A stretch of DNA of 35,261 bases from the IMG/VR virus record IMGVR_UViG_3300037245_000499, positions 1 through 35,261 of that record. One strand, written 5' to 3'. The first letter of the stretch is position 1. Each line of letters opens with the position of its first letter. Source of the stretch: a virus. The notes below the pieces were generated by a model. That model searched no databases, had not been told where the DNA came from, and was given only the letters and a program-made list of their open reading frames with translations. This document shows positions 14,620 to 23,860 of the stretch, piece after piece. Made by a program: the position numbers and the translations under genes.

Positions 14620-17115
14620 TTATGGTAAAGTTAATAGTTGCGAGCAAGTGGCCCATACCTTCATCGTTACATCTTCTACAAAGGCTGGACTATTGGAAAA
14701 GTGCATATCAACCCATATCCCGTCAGTCGTACCGTTCAATGATTCGTTTAGATTGCCTCTCCTGAGTCGCCAATACTGATTGGCTAGAGCAGTTTCGCCA
14801 TTAGCCCCAATATGCAAACTTGATTCGTTTTCAATATCACACTCATCGCCTGTCACATGAATGTCAAATAAGTAAGCATCAAATTCTGCGTTCACGCTGG
14901 TAGTTAAAAGATTAACATCGAATGTATTCAGTGTTATAGATGGTTGGTCGTTAAATTGCTCAAACGATATATGGTATATATCCATATCGGAGATAGTCAC
15001 ATCAGTCGTACTTAATGTCACGACTCCAACAAACCACTTGTCTGTGATATAAGCTTTAGTAAAGGCATGAACAGAATTTCCATTCAAGTCTGTAGTAGAG
15101 TTGTCACTGGTCACTCCGGTAAGTGTTATTACAGATGTATCGTTTGGCGTAGTTGCTCCTGAATCGCGGTCAACACTCGTACCTGTGACAGTTATATCAC
15201 CCAAAACATCTGCACCTGCTATAATTGCTATGACAATTTTGCCTATGCCTTTAGCACTTGCAACAAATGGTACACCAGAACTCACGGAAGCTGCATCGTC
15301 AAGCTTAATAAAGGCGCCATGTATATTGCTCTCGGATGCCCTTGCAGGTTCTGCATCATACTCCGTCAGTACTATTGGAATGTCAACTGACGGGGTGGTA
15401 TTCTTATAAACATCCGCAGCACTATCCCACTTGAGAATTTGATTATTAGAAATACCAGAAGTGCTTACGTCAGATAACGAATTTAGATTTGGTATTGAAG
15501 TTTGAAAGACATATATCTCGCCCGCAGTTGCATGTGCTATTGTAACAATTCCGACTAGGTGAGTTATGTCTGGGGCAGTTGGTGCAGTAGTGGTAAATCC
15601 TCCGCCTACCGCTACGTAAGCAGGCAAACCAGCGGCTACAGCAAACGATGTGTCAATATCCCTAACGAAACCTTCAGTAGTGACAAACCCTTTTTGGGAT
15701 GCTGCAATATCCTCGGTCGCCACAGCAAACGTTCTGAACCCAACACCGCCTGCAAAATCTGCATCGGCTGGAGCCACTAGTATATTAGATCCAGTAGCGC
15801 CAGAAATATAAACCGGAGTCCCATTGTCTATCTGGGACGCAGTGTCGTTAGTAACCCTAACTAACATCTCCTGTCCTATCTGAAGATTTACATTACCGCC
15901 AGGCATTCCAACCTCAAGAGTACCATCGTCGGTATTCCATTGAAGCCTACCTTCTGCACTACCATTAGAAAAGTCAGTATCAAACAGGACATAACCTGCA
16001 TTGAGAATAAAACTATCTTCCATATCAAGCACGTCGCCCAAGTTGGACATAGTCAGTGTTGTGCCTTGCCTATCCCAGTACCCTAGTATTCCAGAGGTAG
16101 GGACAGTTGATGTTAACTTACTAATTGAATCGGTATAAACTCCACCCAGAGGATCAAGGCTAGTCGCTATAATTTCATCGGCAGTTAAGATTGATTGAGC
16201 TGCTATAACAGCTAACCCAATGCCGTCAGGTCCTGCGTCGTAACTACCTAGAAAACTGCCAGTACCTGGAGCAGAGTTCCACGAGATATCTACTATTCCA
16301 ACACCGGTCGTAAGTTCCCATCTAATAGAAGAATACCATATGTCCCAATTAACAGAACCTCCAAAGCCATCTGGGTGAACACTGTCGCTTACGTACACTC
16401 TCTGCCCATTGAACAACGTACTCCCATCCCAAGCATATCCACCTATAGGGCCTGCCTTGAATTCGAATGCTTCAATACTGACAACATTAGTAATTGCACT
16501 TCCTGGCGACCTTATCGTTATATCAGTGCCTTGCGCAATGAAGTCAAAGAATGTATCAGCGACGATATTGAACTCAAGGAGTTGCCCACCGCTAAAGATG
16601 TCAATCCCGAGACCCGTATGACTACCCACATCTACAACGAGCGTATATTCCCGGCCAATCACTAAGGCGTCCTGTGACACATTAATAGCGCCATCGCTTA
16701 CGATACTAAGCCCAAGAGTACCCGAAATTGGTGTGATGTAATTCGTTGGTGTTCTCGCCTCAGCCATCGTCCAATCAGCTAGGGTGTTATCTGGATCACC
16801 AATAATTGTCCAGTCATCGAAAGCCGAATCGGTTACTTCATTTACATTTGACAGGAACTTAATGCCACCAGTCACAGACACTACTTGGATATCAGAAGAA
16901 GCGCCCGAAAGAGTTACATTACCACCCTGCATAACCAAACCGCCGAACGTCCAGTCCATGTAAACACTGTCGTTGTCTATGTCCCGGTAAAACTTAAGAG
17001 TCTCTGTACCGTCAGGACTGAGCAATCGAGTCTGATCTTCGACGACTTCCCAGCCCCCAAAGCAAATTGCTACGATGAATAATATTGATATGAATATGAA
17101 TAGTATTTTTATCAT
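14620..17115 (-). CDS. Long tail fibre/adhesin with N-terminal signal peptide
   Basis: The 831-residue protein is coupled to the gp14-like gene by ATGA. It opens with a signal-peptide-like stretch, IKILFIFISILFIVAICFGG (residues 2-21), followed by a Trp-rich beta part (WEVVEDQTRLLSPDGTETL). A beta-sandwich-like segment spans about 100-220, then comes a motif GPIGGYAWDG and RVYVSDSVHPDGFGGSVNWDIWY (222-261). This segment recurs in the second adhesin at the right end of the window. The 410-560 part resembles decoration/fibre beta-domains (NGTPVYISGATGSN), followed by LNSLSDVSTSGISNNQILKW, typical of tail fibres. It is likely a receptor-binding protein. The inserted position between ejection genes is unusual. 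Confidence 0.75.
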   Translation of the reverse strand: MIKILFIFISILFIVAICFGGWEVVEDQTRLLSPDGTETLKFYRDIDNDSVYMDWTFGGLVMQGGNVTLSGASSDIQVVSVTGGIKFLSNVNEVTDSAFDDWTIIGDPDNTLADWTMAEARTPTNYITPISGTLGLSIVSDGAINVSQDALVIGREYTLVVDVGSHTGLGIDIFSGGQLLEFNIVADTFFDFIAQGTDITIRSPGSAITNVVSIEAFEFKAGPIGGYAWDGSTLFNGQRVYVSDSVHPDGFGGSVNWDIWYSSIRWELTTGVGIVDISWNSAPGTGSFLGSYDAGPDGIGLAVIAAQSILTADEIIATSLDPLGGVYTDSISKLTSTVPTSGILGYWDRQGTTLTMSNLGDVLDMEDSFILNAGYVLFDTDFSNGSAEGRLQWNTDDGTLEVGMPGGNVNLQIGQEMLVRVTNDTASQIDNGTPVYISGATGSNILVAPADADFAGGVGFRTFAVATEDIAASQKGFVTTEGFVRDIDTSFAVAAGLPAYVAVGGGFTTTAPTAPDITHLVGIVTIAHATAGEIYVFQTSIPNLNSLSDVSTSGISNNQILKWDSAADVYKNTTPSVDIPIVLTEYDAEPARASESNIHGAFIKLDDAASVSSGVPFVASAKGIGKIVIAIIAGADVLGDITVTGTSVDRDSGATTPNDTSVITLTGVTSDNSTTDLNGNSVHAFTKAYITDKWFVGVVTLSTTDVTISDMDIYHISFEQFNDQPSITLNTFDVNLLTTSVNAEFDAYLFDIHVTGDECDIENESSLHIGANGETALANQYWRLRRGNLNESLNGTTDGIWVDMHFSNSPAFVEDVTMKVWATCSQLLTLP

Positions 17116-17723
17116 CTGAATAACGGGATTCCTCTCCTTGTTACTGTATTCGTTGAAAGCGGATTAAAGCTTCCGCCTGTTGGTTTTTTTGGCAAACGAG
17201 AACCTGCCAGGGCAATCGATCCGGCCCCAAGCAAGACTTGGCTCGCCGCATTGAAAACGGACTGCTTCTTTTGACTCTCACCAATAGCTCGCTCTAATTT
17301 AGAACTTTGCAATAAAGATTCAGTTTCTACACGGCCAGCCTTCAGACTAAAACCTATATCCTTGGCTATGCTATCACGAGTCTCAGTTTCAATTACAAGA
17401 GGTGAGCCAACATTGATTCTAATATTGCCTGCCGCAGCGGTAGCTTTTTGTGTCGCAATCAACCTCTGCCTACGTTCGCCCTGTATCTTGGCCTTTTCAA
17501 CACTAGCCTCGCGAACAGCTTCGGCATTCTGCTCATCAACGGCTGCTCTCTGATTAGCAATTGTCTGGGCGTCCTTGCCTTGTTGGATCGTACTACTGAC
17601 CTTCAATGCGGTCCCAGTAATCAAAAGGGTAAGTGTAATAGGGTCGTACCGTCTGAAAGCACTAAGCTTCCACAGCCTGCCGTTTTTCTCTATTTCAATT
17701 ACCTGTTCAAATATATTCATCAT
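17112..17723 (-). CDS. Internal virion protein, gp14-like
   Basis: The 203-residue protein overlaps the gp13-like gene by 17 nt and the fibre gene by 4 nt. It has a hydrophobic N-terminal segment (ITLTLLITGTALKVSSTIQQG, about 30-50), then a long Ala/Gln/Glu/Arg-rich helix (ANQRAAVDEQNAEAVREASV), then a Gly-rich end (LLGAGSIALAG). This arrangement, with a membrane-active segment plus coiled helix, is typical of the small ejection protein that forms the outer part of the DNA-translocating channel in short-tailed phages. Confidence 0.75.
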   Translation of the reverse strand: MMNIFEQVIEIEKNGRLWKLSAFRRYDPITLTLLITGTALKVSSTIQQGKDAQTIANQRAAVDEQNAEAVREASVEKAKIQGERRQRLIATQKATAAAGNIRINVGSPLVIETETRDSIAKDIGFSLKAGRVETESLLQSSKLERAIGESQKKQSVFNAASQVLLGAGSIALAGSRLPKKPTGGSFNPLSTNTVTRRGIPLFR

Positions 17724-18147
17724 TCACCTTTGAATAAAGCATAGAGGATATACCACCTGGAAAGAAGTTCTTACGCTCGCAGTCAAACTTAAAGCCTAAA
17801 GCCTCCACGAATCTGATCGCGATAGGGAAGTTCTTGCGAACATTAGCTTCGGTTCTTCTCATTCTTAATTGATCGATCAATTCATTCAGCTTATTCTCAA
17901 TTGCCCGGCAAGCTATCAATCCAAACACACCATTCTTTTTCGACTGTTTAGTCATCACAATCCAGCTTTCGCCCATACCTTCATGGAATAGATTGATACC
18001 GCCGACAGCAACGATCTCGCCGTCAAAGATGCAAGTGTACGTATTTGATGGTATAATCAAATCGGGATAGTCCTTCACTTCTTTCTGGAATGGATTCTGT
18101 CTTACGAACGCCATATCGCCAGTTTGATATTCACGAGTTTCAATCAT
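17707..18147 (-). CDS. gp13-like GNAT-fold internal virion protein
   Basis: The 146-residue protein starts at an ATGA overlap with the tail tubular B-like gene. It follows the acetyltransferase-like layout of phage gp13/DUF2833 proteins: an N-terminal strand with REYQTGDM, a central beta sheet (YTCIFDGEIVAVGGINLF), a helix (LIACRAIENKLNELIDQL) and a late NFPIAIRFVEALGFKFD segment like the C-terminal GNAT motif. The acetyl-CoA-binding Q/RxxGxG/A loop is not obvious, so it is probably structural. Its position next to tail tubular B and the gp14-like gene matches T7 gene order. Confidence 0.75.
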   Translation of the reverse strand: MIETREYQTGDMAFVRQNPFQKEVKDYPDLIIPSNTYTCIFDGEIVAVGGINLFHEGMGESWIVMTKQSKKNGVFGLIACRAIENKLNELIDQLRMRRTEANVRKNFPIAIRFVEALGFKFDCERKNFFPGGISSMLYSKVNDEYI

Positions 18148-20432
18148 CTGCGTATCTCCATCTCAGGGATAATTGCACGAACACCCAAAGGTACAGGCTT
18201 ACTGCTTTCAAGGTACACGGTCTGTTTCTTCATCCCGCTATATACCCAAGCGAATCGTTTCGGTTTCACTTTGCTTGTATGGAATTCCTGAAAAGCCAGA
18301 AAAGAACTGCCCGACGAGAAGTTGACCGGCGTAAGGTCACTATCCGAGCCATTGCCAAACGAGACATCACCAGTCTTGTAGAAATCAATATACAGAGCTT
18401 TGATCCTCTTATTAAGAGTGTAGTCTTGGGGATCGATCCTGATCGGCATTGTTTCCAGCTTTGCGGTATAAGGAAGTCCCATTGCAACGACAGATGCCGC
18501 GATATCAATAGTTACCTGCCCACCCGCAACTGTTTCGCTTTCTTGGACGATCCCATCAGCGAACACAGCGACCGTCTGGCCGTTTAAGTGGTCAAGACCA
18601 CCAAATGTACTAGCTGGCGTAGAATCGTAACCTAGCCCACTGTCAACGAACCACGCGTCCTCCTGGTCATCACCCCAGTAGTTAGGTTGGAACTGTTCTA
18701 TAAAAGTTGTGTTATTTCTCGTAACTGACACCCAAACCTCATCTTCGTTAGTTCCGGCTATGATCGCAACGCTATGGAAGTCCCCTGCTGTCACTTGTTT
18801 TGTCCATGCAATAACTGACTGTGTTCTATCGTATGTTAATGTTGCTATATCTCCATTAGCCAGCACGGACCATAAAACCGGATTCGGGCGTAGTTGAAAG
18901 CCAATATCTACTATTCCACTCTTGGTAATTTCCGGAGATAAAATTGTCAGGTCAGGAGACGTGTACTTGTCGACTTGGAGGGAAAAGGAAAACTCTCTGA
19001 CTTTTCTTGCACCTCTTTCGACGTAAAGAACTGAGTCGCCACCGAGAACGGCTGTAAGCGGTGCGCCTCCATGTCGTGTTTGCTGTTGGTAATTTGGGGA
19101 GGTTGGCGTAATCGCTTTGCCCTGATCGCCATACTTGCCGCATGATCCGCTTGTGCCTATCAGTAAGAAGTCCTGGCTGAGCATCCAAGCTATAGGATTC
19201 TGGCCAGGTAAGGCTACCGTGAAAGATGACGTATCAAGCGTGCCTTCTAAAAAGTTTGAATAGTCGTCAGGGTCGGTCTTACCGAACCATATCGTTTGAG
19301 GGTAAGTCTTGGACCCTCCATAAACAAGCCTTTGCTGATGAAAGGCCACCGTCAGAGGCCAACCTCTAAAGTCTGACCAATACCCCTCTCGCCATGCAGT
19401 AGTAGCATCAGTCGAGACAAGGTCAGTTAAAACCGTAGCAGTAGCAGAGGTGGCACTTGCGACAGCGGTTATTCTAACGACACCTTTATTTGTATTATCG
19501 GTAATTGTAAGCGTAAATGTCGGAGTACCTCCAGTGTAGTTGCTCATTACAACTCTGTAAATAGCACCATCTTCTTCTGTTTCAGCGGGGTTATCGAAGT
19601 CGGTATTAGTTAAGGATGATAGTGCAGCCCTCCAAGACGTCCCCCCGTTAGTGCTTCTTTGTAGCGTGATAGTTCCGCCTGAATTCCCACTGGTAATAAA
19701 CCCATATGCCCCAGTAAAGAATGGACTTGATAACGAAGTTCCATTCCCTGAAAATGACCCAGTAACCGTAGAGCTTTCTCTGGTCTGTTCAATTGCCCAT
19801 AAAGAACCAACATGACTTGCTCCAGGAGTGCTTTGAAATATATCATCAGTCGCAGTAAGAGTAATCGAGCCAGTTATAGCGGACGGCGTTATAGTGGTAG
19901 CTGTGTCGTTTTCGGGTAAGAATGGGCCTGTTGTGAAGTCAACATCTATCATCGTCCAATCAGTATGACTTGTTCTTGATAGTAACTGCGGGTGATCCGT
20001 TCCGTTGGCAAAGTACATTTCATTATCTGCTTGGTCGTGCTGGATGCTCCGCAATTCTGATGTATCGTAAGGCGTAACTATCTCGACAGGATTTACCGGG
20101 TCAAGTATCTGCCCGCCATCCCTAAAAAACCTCATATACTGATTACCGGTTTCGAGGATATAGGCATCGTCTACGGAGAATTCAAATGGCAGTAGTCGCG
20201 GTTGTTCTCTTTTGGCGGTTGCAATATACTTTGTACCTGGCCGCTTAAGGGCTGGACCTTGTACGGTGACAAACATATTTTCAAGTATTCGGCTTGATGA
20301 ATTATACTTCTGGAAATCCGACCGGGCCTCCATAAGTGGAGATACCTGCCCAGCGTTGAAGGAGGTAATTGACGGACTTAACCCAAAAGCCACGTTGCAT
20401 AACAACAGTAATATCAAGAATTTTCTAATCAT
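18144..20432 (-). CDS. Tail tubular protein B-like (nozzle) with signal peptide
   Basis: The 762-residue protein starts at ATG 20432 after ACAGGTGAC. The family N-terminus is recognisable (SPSITSFNAGQVSPLMEARSDF, then NMFVTVQGPALKRPGT), as in T7 gp12-type nozzle proteins of podovirus tails. In front of it lies MIRKFLILLLLCNVAFG, a Sec signal-peptide-like sequence with a basic n-region, Leu-rich core and AFG before the predicted cut. No internal ATG could start the protein between the signal and the conserved N-terminus. The rest is beta-rich with Thr/Ser repeats, and a conserved end region (EFHTSKVKPKRFAWVYSGMK). The signal peptide is highly unusual for this family. Confidence 0.85.
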   Translation of the reverse strand: MIRKFLILLLLCNVAFGLSPSITSFNAGQVSPLMEARSDFQKYNSSSRILENMFVTVQGPALKRPGTKYIATAKREQPRLLPFEFSVDDAYILETGNQYMRFFRDGGQILDPVNPVEIVTPYDTSELRSIQHDQADNEMYFANGTDHPQLLSRTSHTDWTMIDVDFTTGPFLPENDTATTITPSAITGSITLTATDDIFQSTPGASHVGSLWAIEQTRESSTVTGSFSGNGTSLSSPFFTGAYGFITSGNSGGTITLQRSTNGGTSWRAALSSLTNTDFDNPAETEEDGAIYRVVMSNYTGGTPTFTLTITDNTNKGVVRITAVASATSATATVLTDLVSTDATTAWREGYWSDFRGWPLTVAFHQQRLVYGGSKTYPQTIWFGKTDPDDYSNFLEGTLDTSSFTVALPGQNPIAWMLSQDFLLIGTSGSCGKYGDQGKAITPTSPNYQQQTRHGGAPLTAVLGGDSVLYVERGARKVREFSFSLQVDKYTSPDLTILSPEITKSGIVDIGFQLRPNPVLWSVLANGDIATLTYDRTQSVIAWTKQVTAGDFHSVAIIAGTNEDEVWVSVTRNNTTFIEQFQPNYWGDDQEDAWFVDSGLGYDSTPASTFGGLDHLNGQTVAVFADGIVQESETVAGGQVTIDIAASVVAMGLPYTAKLETMPIRIDPQDYTLNKRIKALYIDFYKTGDVSFGNGSDSDLTPVNFSSGSSFLAFQEFHTSKVKPKRFAWVYSGMKKQTVYLESSKPVPLGVRAIIPEMEIRR

Positions 20433-20445
20433 TCATGTCACCTGT

Positions 20446-21669
20446 TTAGTATTTTATAATGAAGTTAAGTGTCAATGATGGCTGTAAGTTGTTATGCGAG
20501 GAACCTAACGTCGGGCCTGGATCTACAGTTACTACGCCTTGGTTCACTCCAGATGTTCCGCCGATAGACTTCAAAGCCCCTCCTCCAGCTGACCAGACAT
20601 TAATTCTATGCTCATGGGCTGGCAGTTCGTCCGATATTAAGGTATGCGTCTCAGTACCTTCCTTGTCTGCGAGAGCATGGGCAGTTCCGTCAGGCACATC
20701 AGCGGGATCGGCCGTACCCACGCCGAGAGGAACTTTACCTCTCATATCAGGGAGATTGAAAGTTGTTGATCCGTCACCAACACCGTAAGTTGTCGTTATA
20801 AGAGTAAATAGAACGCTGTATGTAGTTCTCGATACTGCCTGCCCCTGACAAAGAAGCCATCCGGACGGTGCAGTTGTTGCCCCAGCGTACATCGACATAG
20901 AGCCAACCGGCATAAATCCAGGTCCACCAACCGGCATAACAGGCGTTGCGGTGAATGTTGCACTTGGAAATGTCTGAGTATCTGCCCATGTATTCTGCTG
21001 TGCGATTAAAGTCGCTATCGTCTCGGCTTGAGTATTTACTTCAAGCAAGCCCCTGCCGGAAGCTGCATTTGCAGTCTGAATGAATATACCACCAAATACT
21101 GAAGTTGATCCTTCTGGGATAACCCCAGAGAAAGCAACTGGATTTCCATTCAAGTCGAATCCGAGTAGCGTACCAGCCCGCTCTACTGTTGGCGGTATTA
21201 CCATATCAAAAGAAGTATCGTCGCTTCCGGGGATCCTCAAAGAGCGTTGAAGTCGATCTTGCATGTCCCGCACTTCGCGAGTCAGTTTATCAAGTGCCAA
21301 CACCAATGAAGCGACAGTAACAGCCCCAGAAGACAACTCTTGACTTACTTTAATATCTCGCTCAATAAACACTTTGAAAGTAGCCGCAAGAGCAGGGTCG
21401 ATAGTTACAGTTCCGCCATTAAGATAGCTTCCGCCAGTTGGAACTACGGTATAATCAGTGTCTATTGTTAATGCTGTGGTCGGTTGGCCGGTCGAAGTCA
21501 ATGGGGCATAGACATTTATGTCGTCAACTGAATTGCAAGCGAAAGTGAAGATGAACTCCGTTGTCACTCCATTACACGCAAACGACTGTCTTGTCGCCTC
21601 GCCTTCAGGCACAGTTGCAAATACTGGAATCACAAACAGTAAAAATAATATGATAAGTGCTTTTTTCAT
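20446..21669 (-). CDS. Collar-domain tail fibre with signal peptide
   Basis: The 407-residue protein is coupled to tail tubular A by TAATG. It begins with a textbook signal peptide, MKKALIILFLLFVIPVFA, cut after V-F-A. The T7-fibre-type N-terminal domain follows (CNGVTTEFIFTFACNSVDDI, then FIERDIKVSQELSSGAVT), then an amphipathic helix (LDKLTREVRDMQDRLQRSLR). At about 268-316 is a phage tail-collar domain (GWLLCQGQAVSRTTYSVLF, FNLPDMRGKVPLGVG), ending LQPSLTLNFIIKY as is usual for these fibres. It is expected to attach at the tail and contact the cell surface. Confidence 0.85.
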   Translation of the reverse strand: MKKALIILFLLFVIPVFATVPEGEATRQSFACNGVTTEFIFTFACNSVDDINVYAPLTSTGQPTTALTIDTDYTVVPTGGSYLNGGTVTIDPALAATFKVFIERDIKVSQELSSGAVTVASLVLALDKLTREVRDMQDRLQRSLRIPGSDDTSFDMVIPPTVERAGTLLGFDLNGNPVAFSGVIPEGSTSVFGGIFIQTANAASGRGLLEVNTQAETIATLIAQQNTWADTQTFPSATFTATPVMPVGGPGFMPVGSMSMYAGATTAPSGWLLCQGQAVSRTTYSVLFTLITTTYGVGDGSTTFNLPDMRGKVPLGVGTADPADVPDGTAHALADKEGTETHTLISDELPAHEHRINVWSAGGGALKSIGGTSGVNQGVVTVDPGPTLGSSHNNLQPSLTLNFIIKY

Positions 21670-22388
21670 TATAATGCTCCAATAGCTCGGCTTCTACCGC
21701 CGCGATAGTTCTTTACATTTCTTGCTGAATTGTTGAATCCAGTCACGTTTGCTTTCTTGGCCTTTGGTAGCACAACCTGCTCGTACAAAGCTCGCATGGC
21801 AGTGCTGGCTTTCATGTCTTTACCTACAACTGGAGCAACCTCAGAAGCAAGGAGAGTTGCTATACAGTCTATCATGTTCTCGCTAAATCCTGCTGTCTTT
21901 GGTGTGTCAATGACATATTCAATGAAAGCACTGTTGCCATCCGTGTTAGATAAAACGTCGGTCAGTAGCAATTTCCCTGATCCAGCCTTATTAGCAACGA
22001 TTTCCCATTGAAAGAAAACCATCCCTCCTGGGTCGGAGTAGGCTCGTTGATCCCTTGTCGCTATACTGCCCTCGCTGAATTGACTGACAACCATAAGGCA
22101 GTCTGTGGGAATGTTAAACGCATGGTCCCAGTTTCCTATCTCGGGCAAATTATCGTCACCTACTTCATTTCCGAGGTCTTTGAATCTTATAGTAGACCGA
22201 AAAGATGCTTGACTGGTGGCTAAATCAGTAATAACAGTACGTCTTATTCTCGGGAATGAGATTTTACACCACGCTGAAACCTTGTCGTCTCCGTCGATGC
22301 TGTCTATGAACGCATTTCCATCAAGTGCATCGCCTGCGCCCCCGAGTTTCCCCAGTGCTAAATTGCATATGTCAGTTTCGGTAGGCAC
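21669..22388 (-). CDS. Tail tubular protein A-like (adaptor)
   Basis: The 239-residue protein starts at GTG 22388 after GAGGA. The opening TDICNLALGKLGG and CKISFPRIRRTVITD match the gp11-type adaptor (head-tail gatekeeper) of T7-like tails, as does the length. It links the portal to the nozzle. It has no signal peptide, in contrast to the proteins on either side. Confidence 0.85.
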   Translation of the reverse strand: MPTETDICNLALGKLGGAGDALDGNAFIDSIDGDDKVSAWCKISFPRIRRTVITDLATSQASFRSTIRFKDLGNEVGDDNLPEIGNWDHAFNIPTDCLMVVSQFSEGSIATRDQRAYSDPGGMVFFQWEIVANKAGSGKLLLTDVLSNTDGNSAFIEYVIDTPKTAGFSENMIDCIATLLASEVAPVVGKDMKASTAMRALYEQVVLPKAKKANVTGFNNSARNVKNYRGGRSRAIGAL

Positions 22389-22390
22389 GA

Positions 22391-23245
22391 TTAATATCCT
22401 CGAATAAGTAATTTGCTGTCAGCGGAAGTCGCACTTGTTACGACAACCATAAAGTCAGCACCTTTAACGTCCACGGAGGCTTCTGCATTGAGTTCGCCCA
22501 CAGGAGATATCTCTGACCAGTCTGCCCCCCATGCTTTGGCAGTAAGAACAAGCGTGTCTGCCAATTCAAAATCGATCAGGTCAGAAGCAGCGTGAGTATA
22601 GGCATTGTTAGATAGAACCTTTCTGGCTCTAAGTATAGAAACCGTTTCAGAGTTCGTAAATGTCCCAGAAGCGGATCGATATGTCACAGTTCCTGCGGCA
22701 GTCCCAGCGGACCATGTTGACGCTGTCTCTGCTATAGATACAATAACCGCTGTTTCGCCGCTAGTATTTCCAGTTACCGTATCGCCGATCTGAGGAATAT
22801 AAGTTCCGCCACTCGTAAACGTAATCTGGTAATAAATATCCTGTTGCTGACCTATTATCCACGCCAATTGACCGGCATAGGTGAGGTCGCAATCAAGACC
22901 ACCGCCAAGCGTGCCAAAGTATATCTCATGGGTTACAGTCCCATTTTCGGTTATGCCAATTGCCCTCAATCTTATTGCATTCCATTTTGCAGGAATCGGC
23001 ATAATAGAAATTTGAGCTTCCTCATTTGCGTTAGCTGCAATCAAAGCATCTAACCTTTTCTTCATCCTCTGGGACTTGCCCAATGCGGCTGCCTGAGTAT
23101 CTGCCGAATTCTCAGATTCAGCTATTGCCCAACCCGACTGGATGGTATGCAAAGCATCGCCATCGACCTGACTTACAGAAGTAAGTGAAGCGCCGGCAAC
23201 GATAAGTAATGCCATTCCAATCATAATATAAAATAACTTTTTCAT
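22391..23245 (-). CDS. Virion-associated protein with signal peptide, function unknown
   Basis: The 284-residue protein is preceded by AAAGGAAT. The N-terminus KKLFYIMIGMALLIVAGA is a signal peptide or signal anchor with a good A-G-A cleavage context. A helical piece follows (AAALGKSQRMKKRLDALIAANA), then a long beta-rich part with VTGNTSGETAVIVSIAETAS, suggesting a surface or fibre fold. It lies between a capsid-surface-type gene and tail tubular A, so it is probably a head or tail appendage. No known family is recognised. Confidence 0.65.
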   Translation of the reverse strand: MKKLFYIMIGMALLIVAGASLTSVSQVDGDALHTIQSGWAIAESENSADTQAAALGKSQRMKKRLDALIAANANEEAQISIMPIPAKWNAIRLRAIGITENGTVTHEIYFGTLGGGLDCDLTYAGQLAWIIGQQQDIYYQITFTSGGTYIPQIGDTVTGNTSGETAVIVSIAETASTWSAGTAAGTVTYRSASGTFTNSETVSILRARKVLSNNAYTHAASDLIDFELADTLVLTAKAWGADWSEISPVGELNAEASVDVKGADFMVVVTSATSADSKLLIRGY

Positions 23246-23292
23246 TGTAAATTCCTTTAAGAAATGGGCAGAACCGAAGCCCTGCCCGTTAA

Positions 23293-23802
23293 TTATTTAG
23301 TCACAGTCGGCTGCGCAGTAAGACCGAAGCATCCTGTAAGAATCCACCCAACAGTATCATCGATCCATTCAATTGTGATGGTATCACCGGCATCAGCAAA
23401 CACAACCGTAGCCCAACCAGTTCCGGTAGAATTAGTGCCGACAGTCAAAGTGCCATCACCATTGCCATCAGTTCCAAGTGTGATGGTCAGTCGTTGCCCT
23501 GGCTCTCCATCGACAATAGTTAACGCCTCTGCGTCAGCACCAGTCGTTTTCGTGACAATAGCGGCAGTAATGGGTATAGCAAGAGAGTCAGCAGCAGACG
23601 TAGTAAGACCTGCCTTCTGACCGCCTATCAACCCTTCGACCTCAACCATATTGAGATAGATCGGGTCAAGCGTTTGGCTGCCTGAATTTCGGTAAGCGTT
23701 ATTCAGATACTCAGCGGACCCATTCGTCAATGACGCGGCAACGAAAGGAGCCGAAAGTATCGCAATAAGCAATACCGATATAAGTATAAAAATCTTCTTC
23801 AT
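23293..23802 (-). CDS. Surface beta-protein with signal peptide
   Basis: The 169-residue protein is preceded by TTTAGGAGTT. It begins KKIFILISVLLIAILSAPFVAA, a strong signal peptide with cleavage near V-A-A. The mature part contains a segment I recognise from many phage head/tail-surface proteins that normally lack a signal: DAEALTIVDGEPGQRLTITL, then GTDGNGDGTLTVG, and DAGDTITIEWIDDTVGWIL. It sits beside the cement-protein gene, so a capsid decoration or head-fibre role is plausible. Confidence 0.7.
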   Translation of the reverse strand: MKKIFILISVLLIAILSAPFVAASLTNGSAEYLNNAYRNSGSQTLDPIYLNMVEVEGLIGGQKAGLTTSAADSLAIPITAAIVTKTTGADAEALTIVDGEPGQRLTITLGTDGNGDGTLTVGTNSTGTGWATVVFADAGDTITIEWIDDTVGWILTGCFGLTAQPTVTK

Positions 23803-23860
23803 TATAAAACTCCTAAATAAAGTTATGCCGGGACAGTTTCCCGCCCCGGCTAATTATTTA

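Noticed and set aside
8813-17082. Many plus-strand ORFs of 60-240 codons opposite the late operon
   Set aside because: They are antisense shadows of long minus-strand genes: low-complexity Ser/Leu-rich products, no Shine-Dalgarno sites and no conserved motifs.
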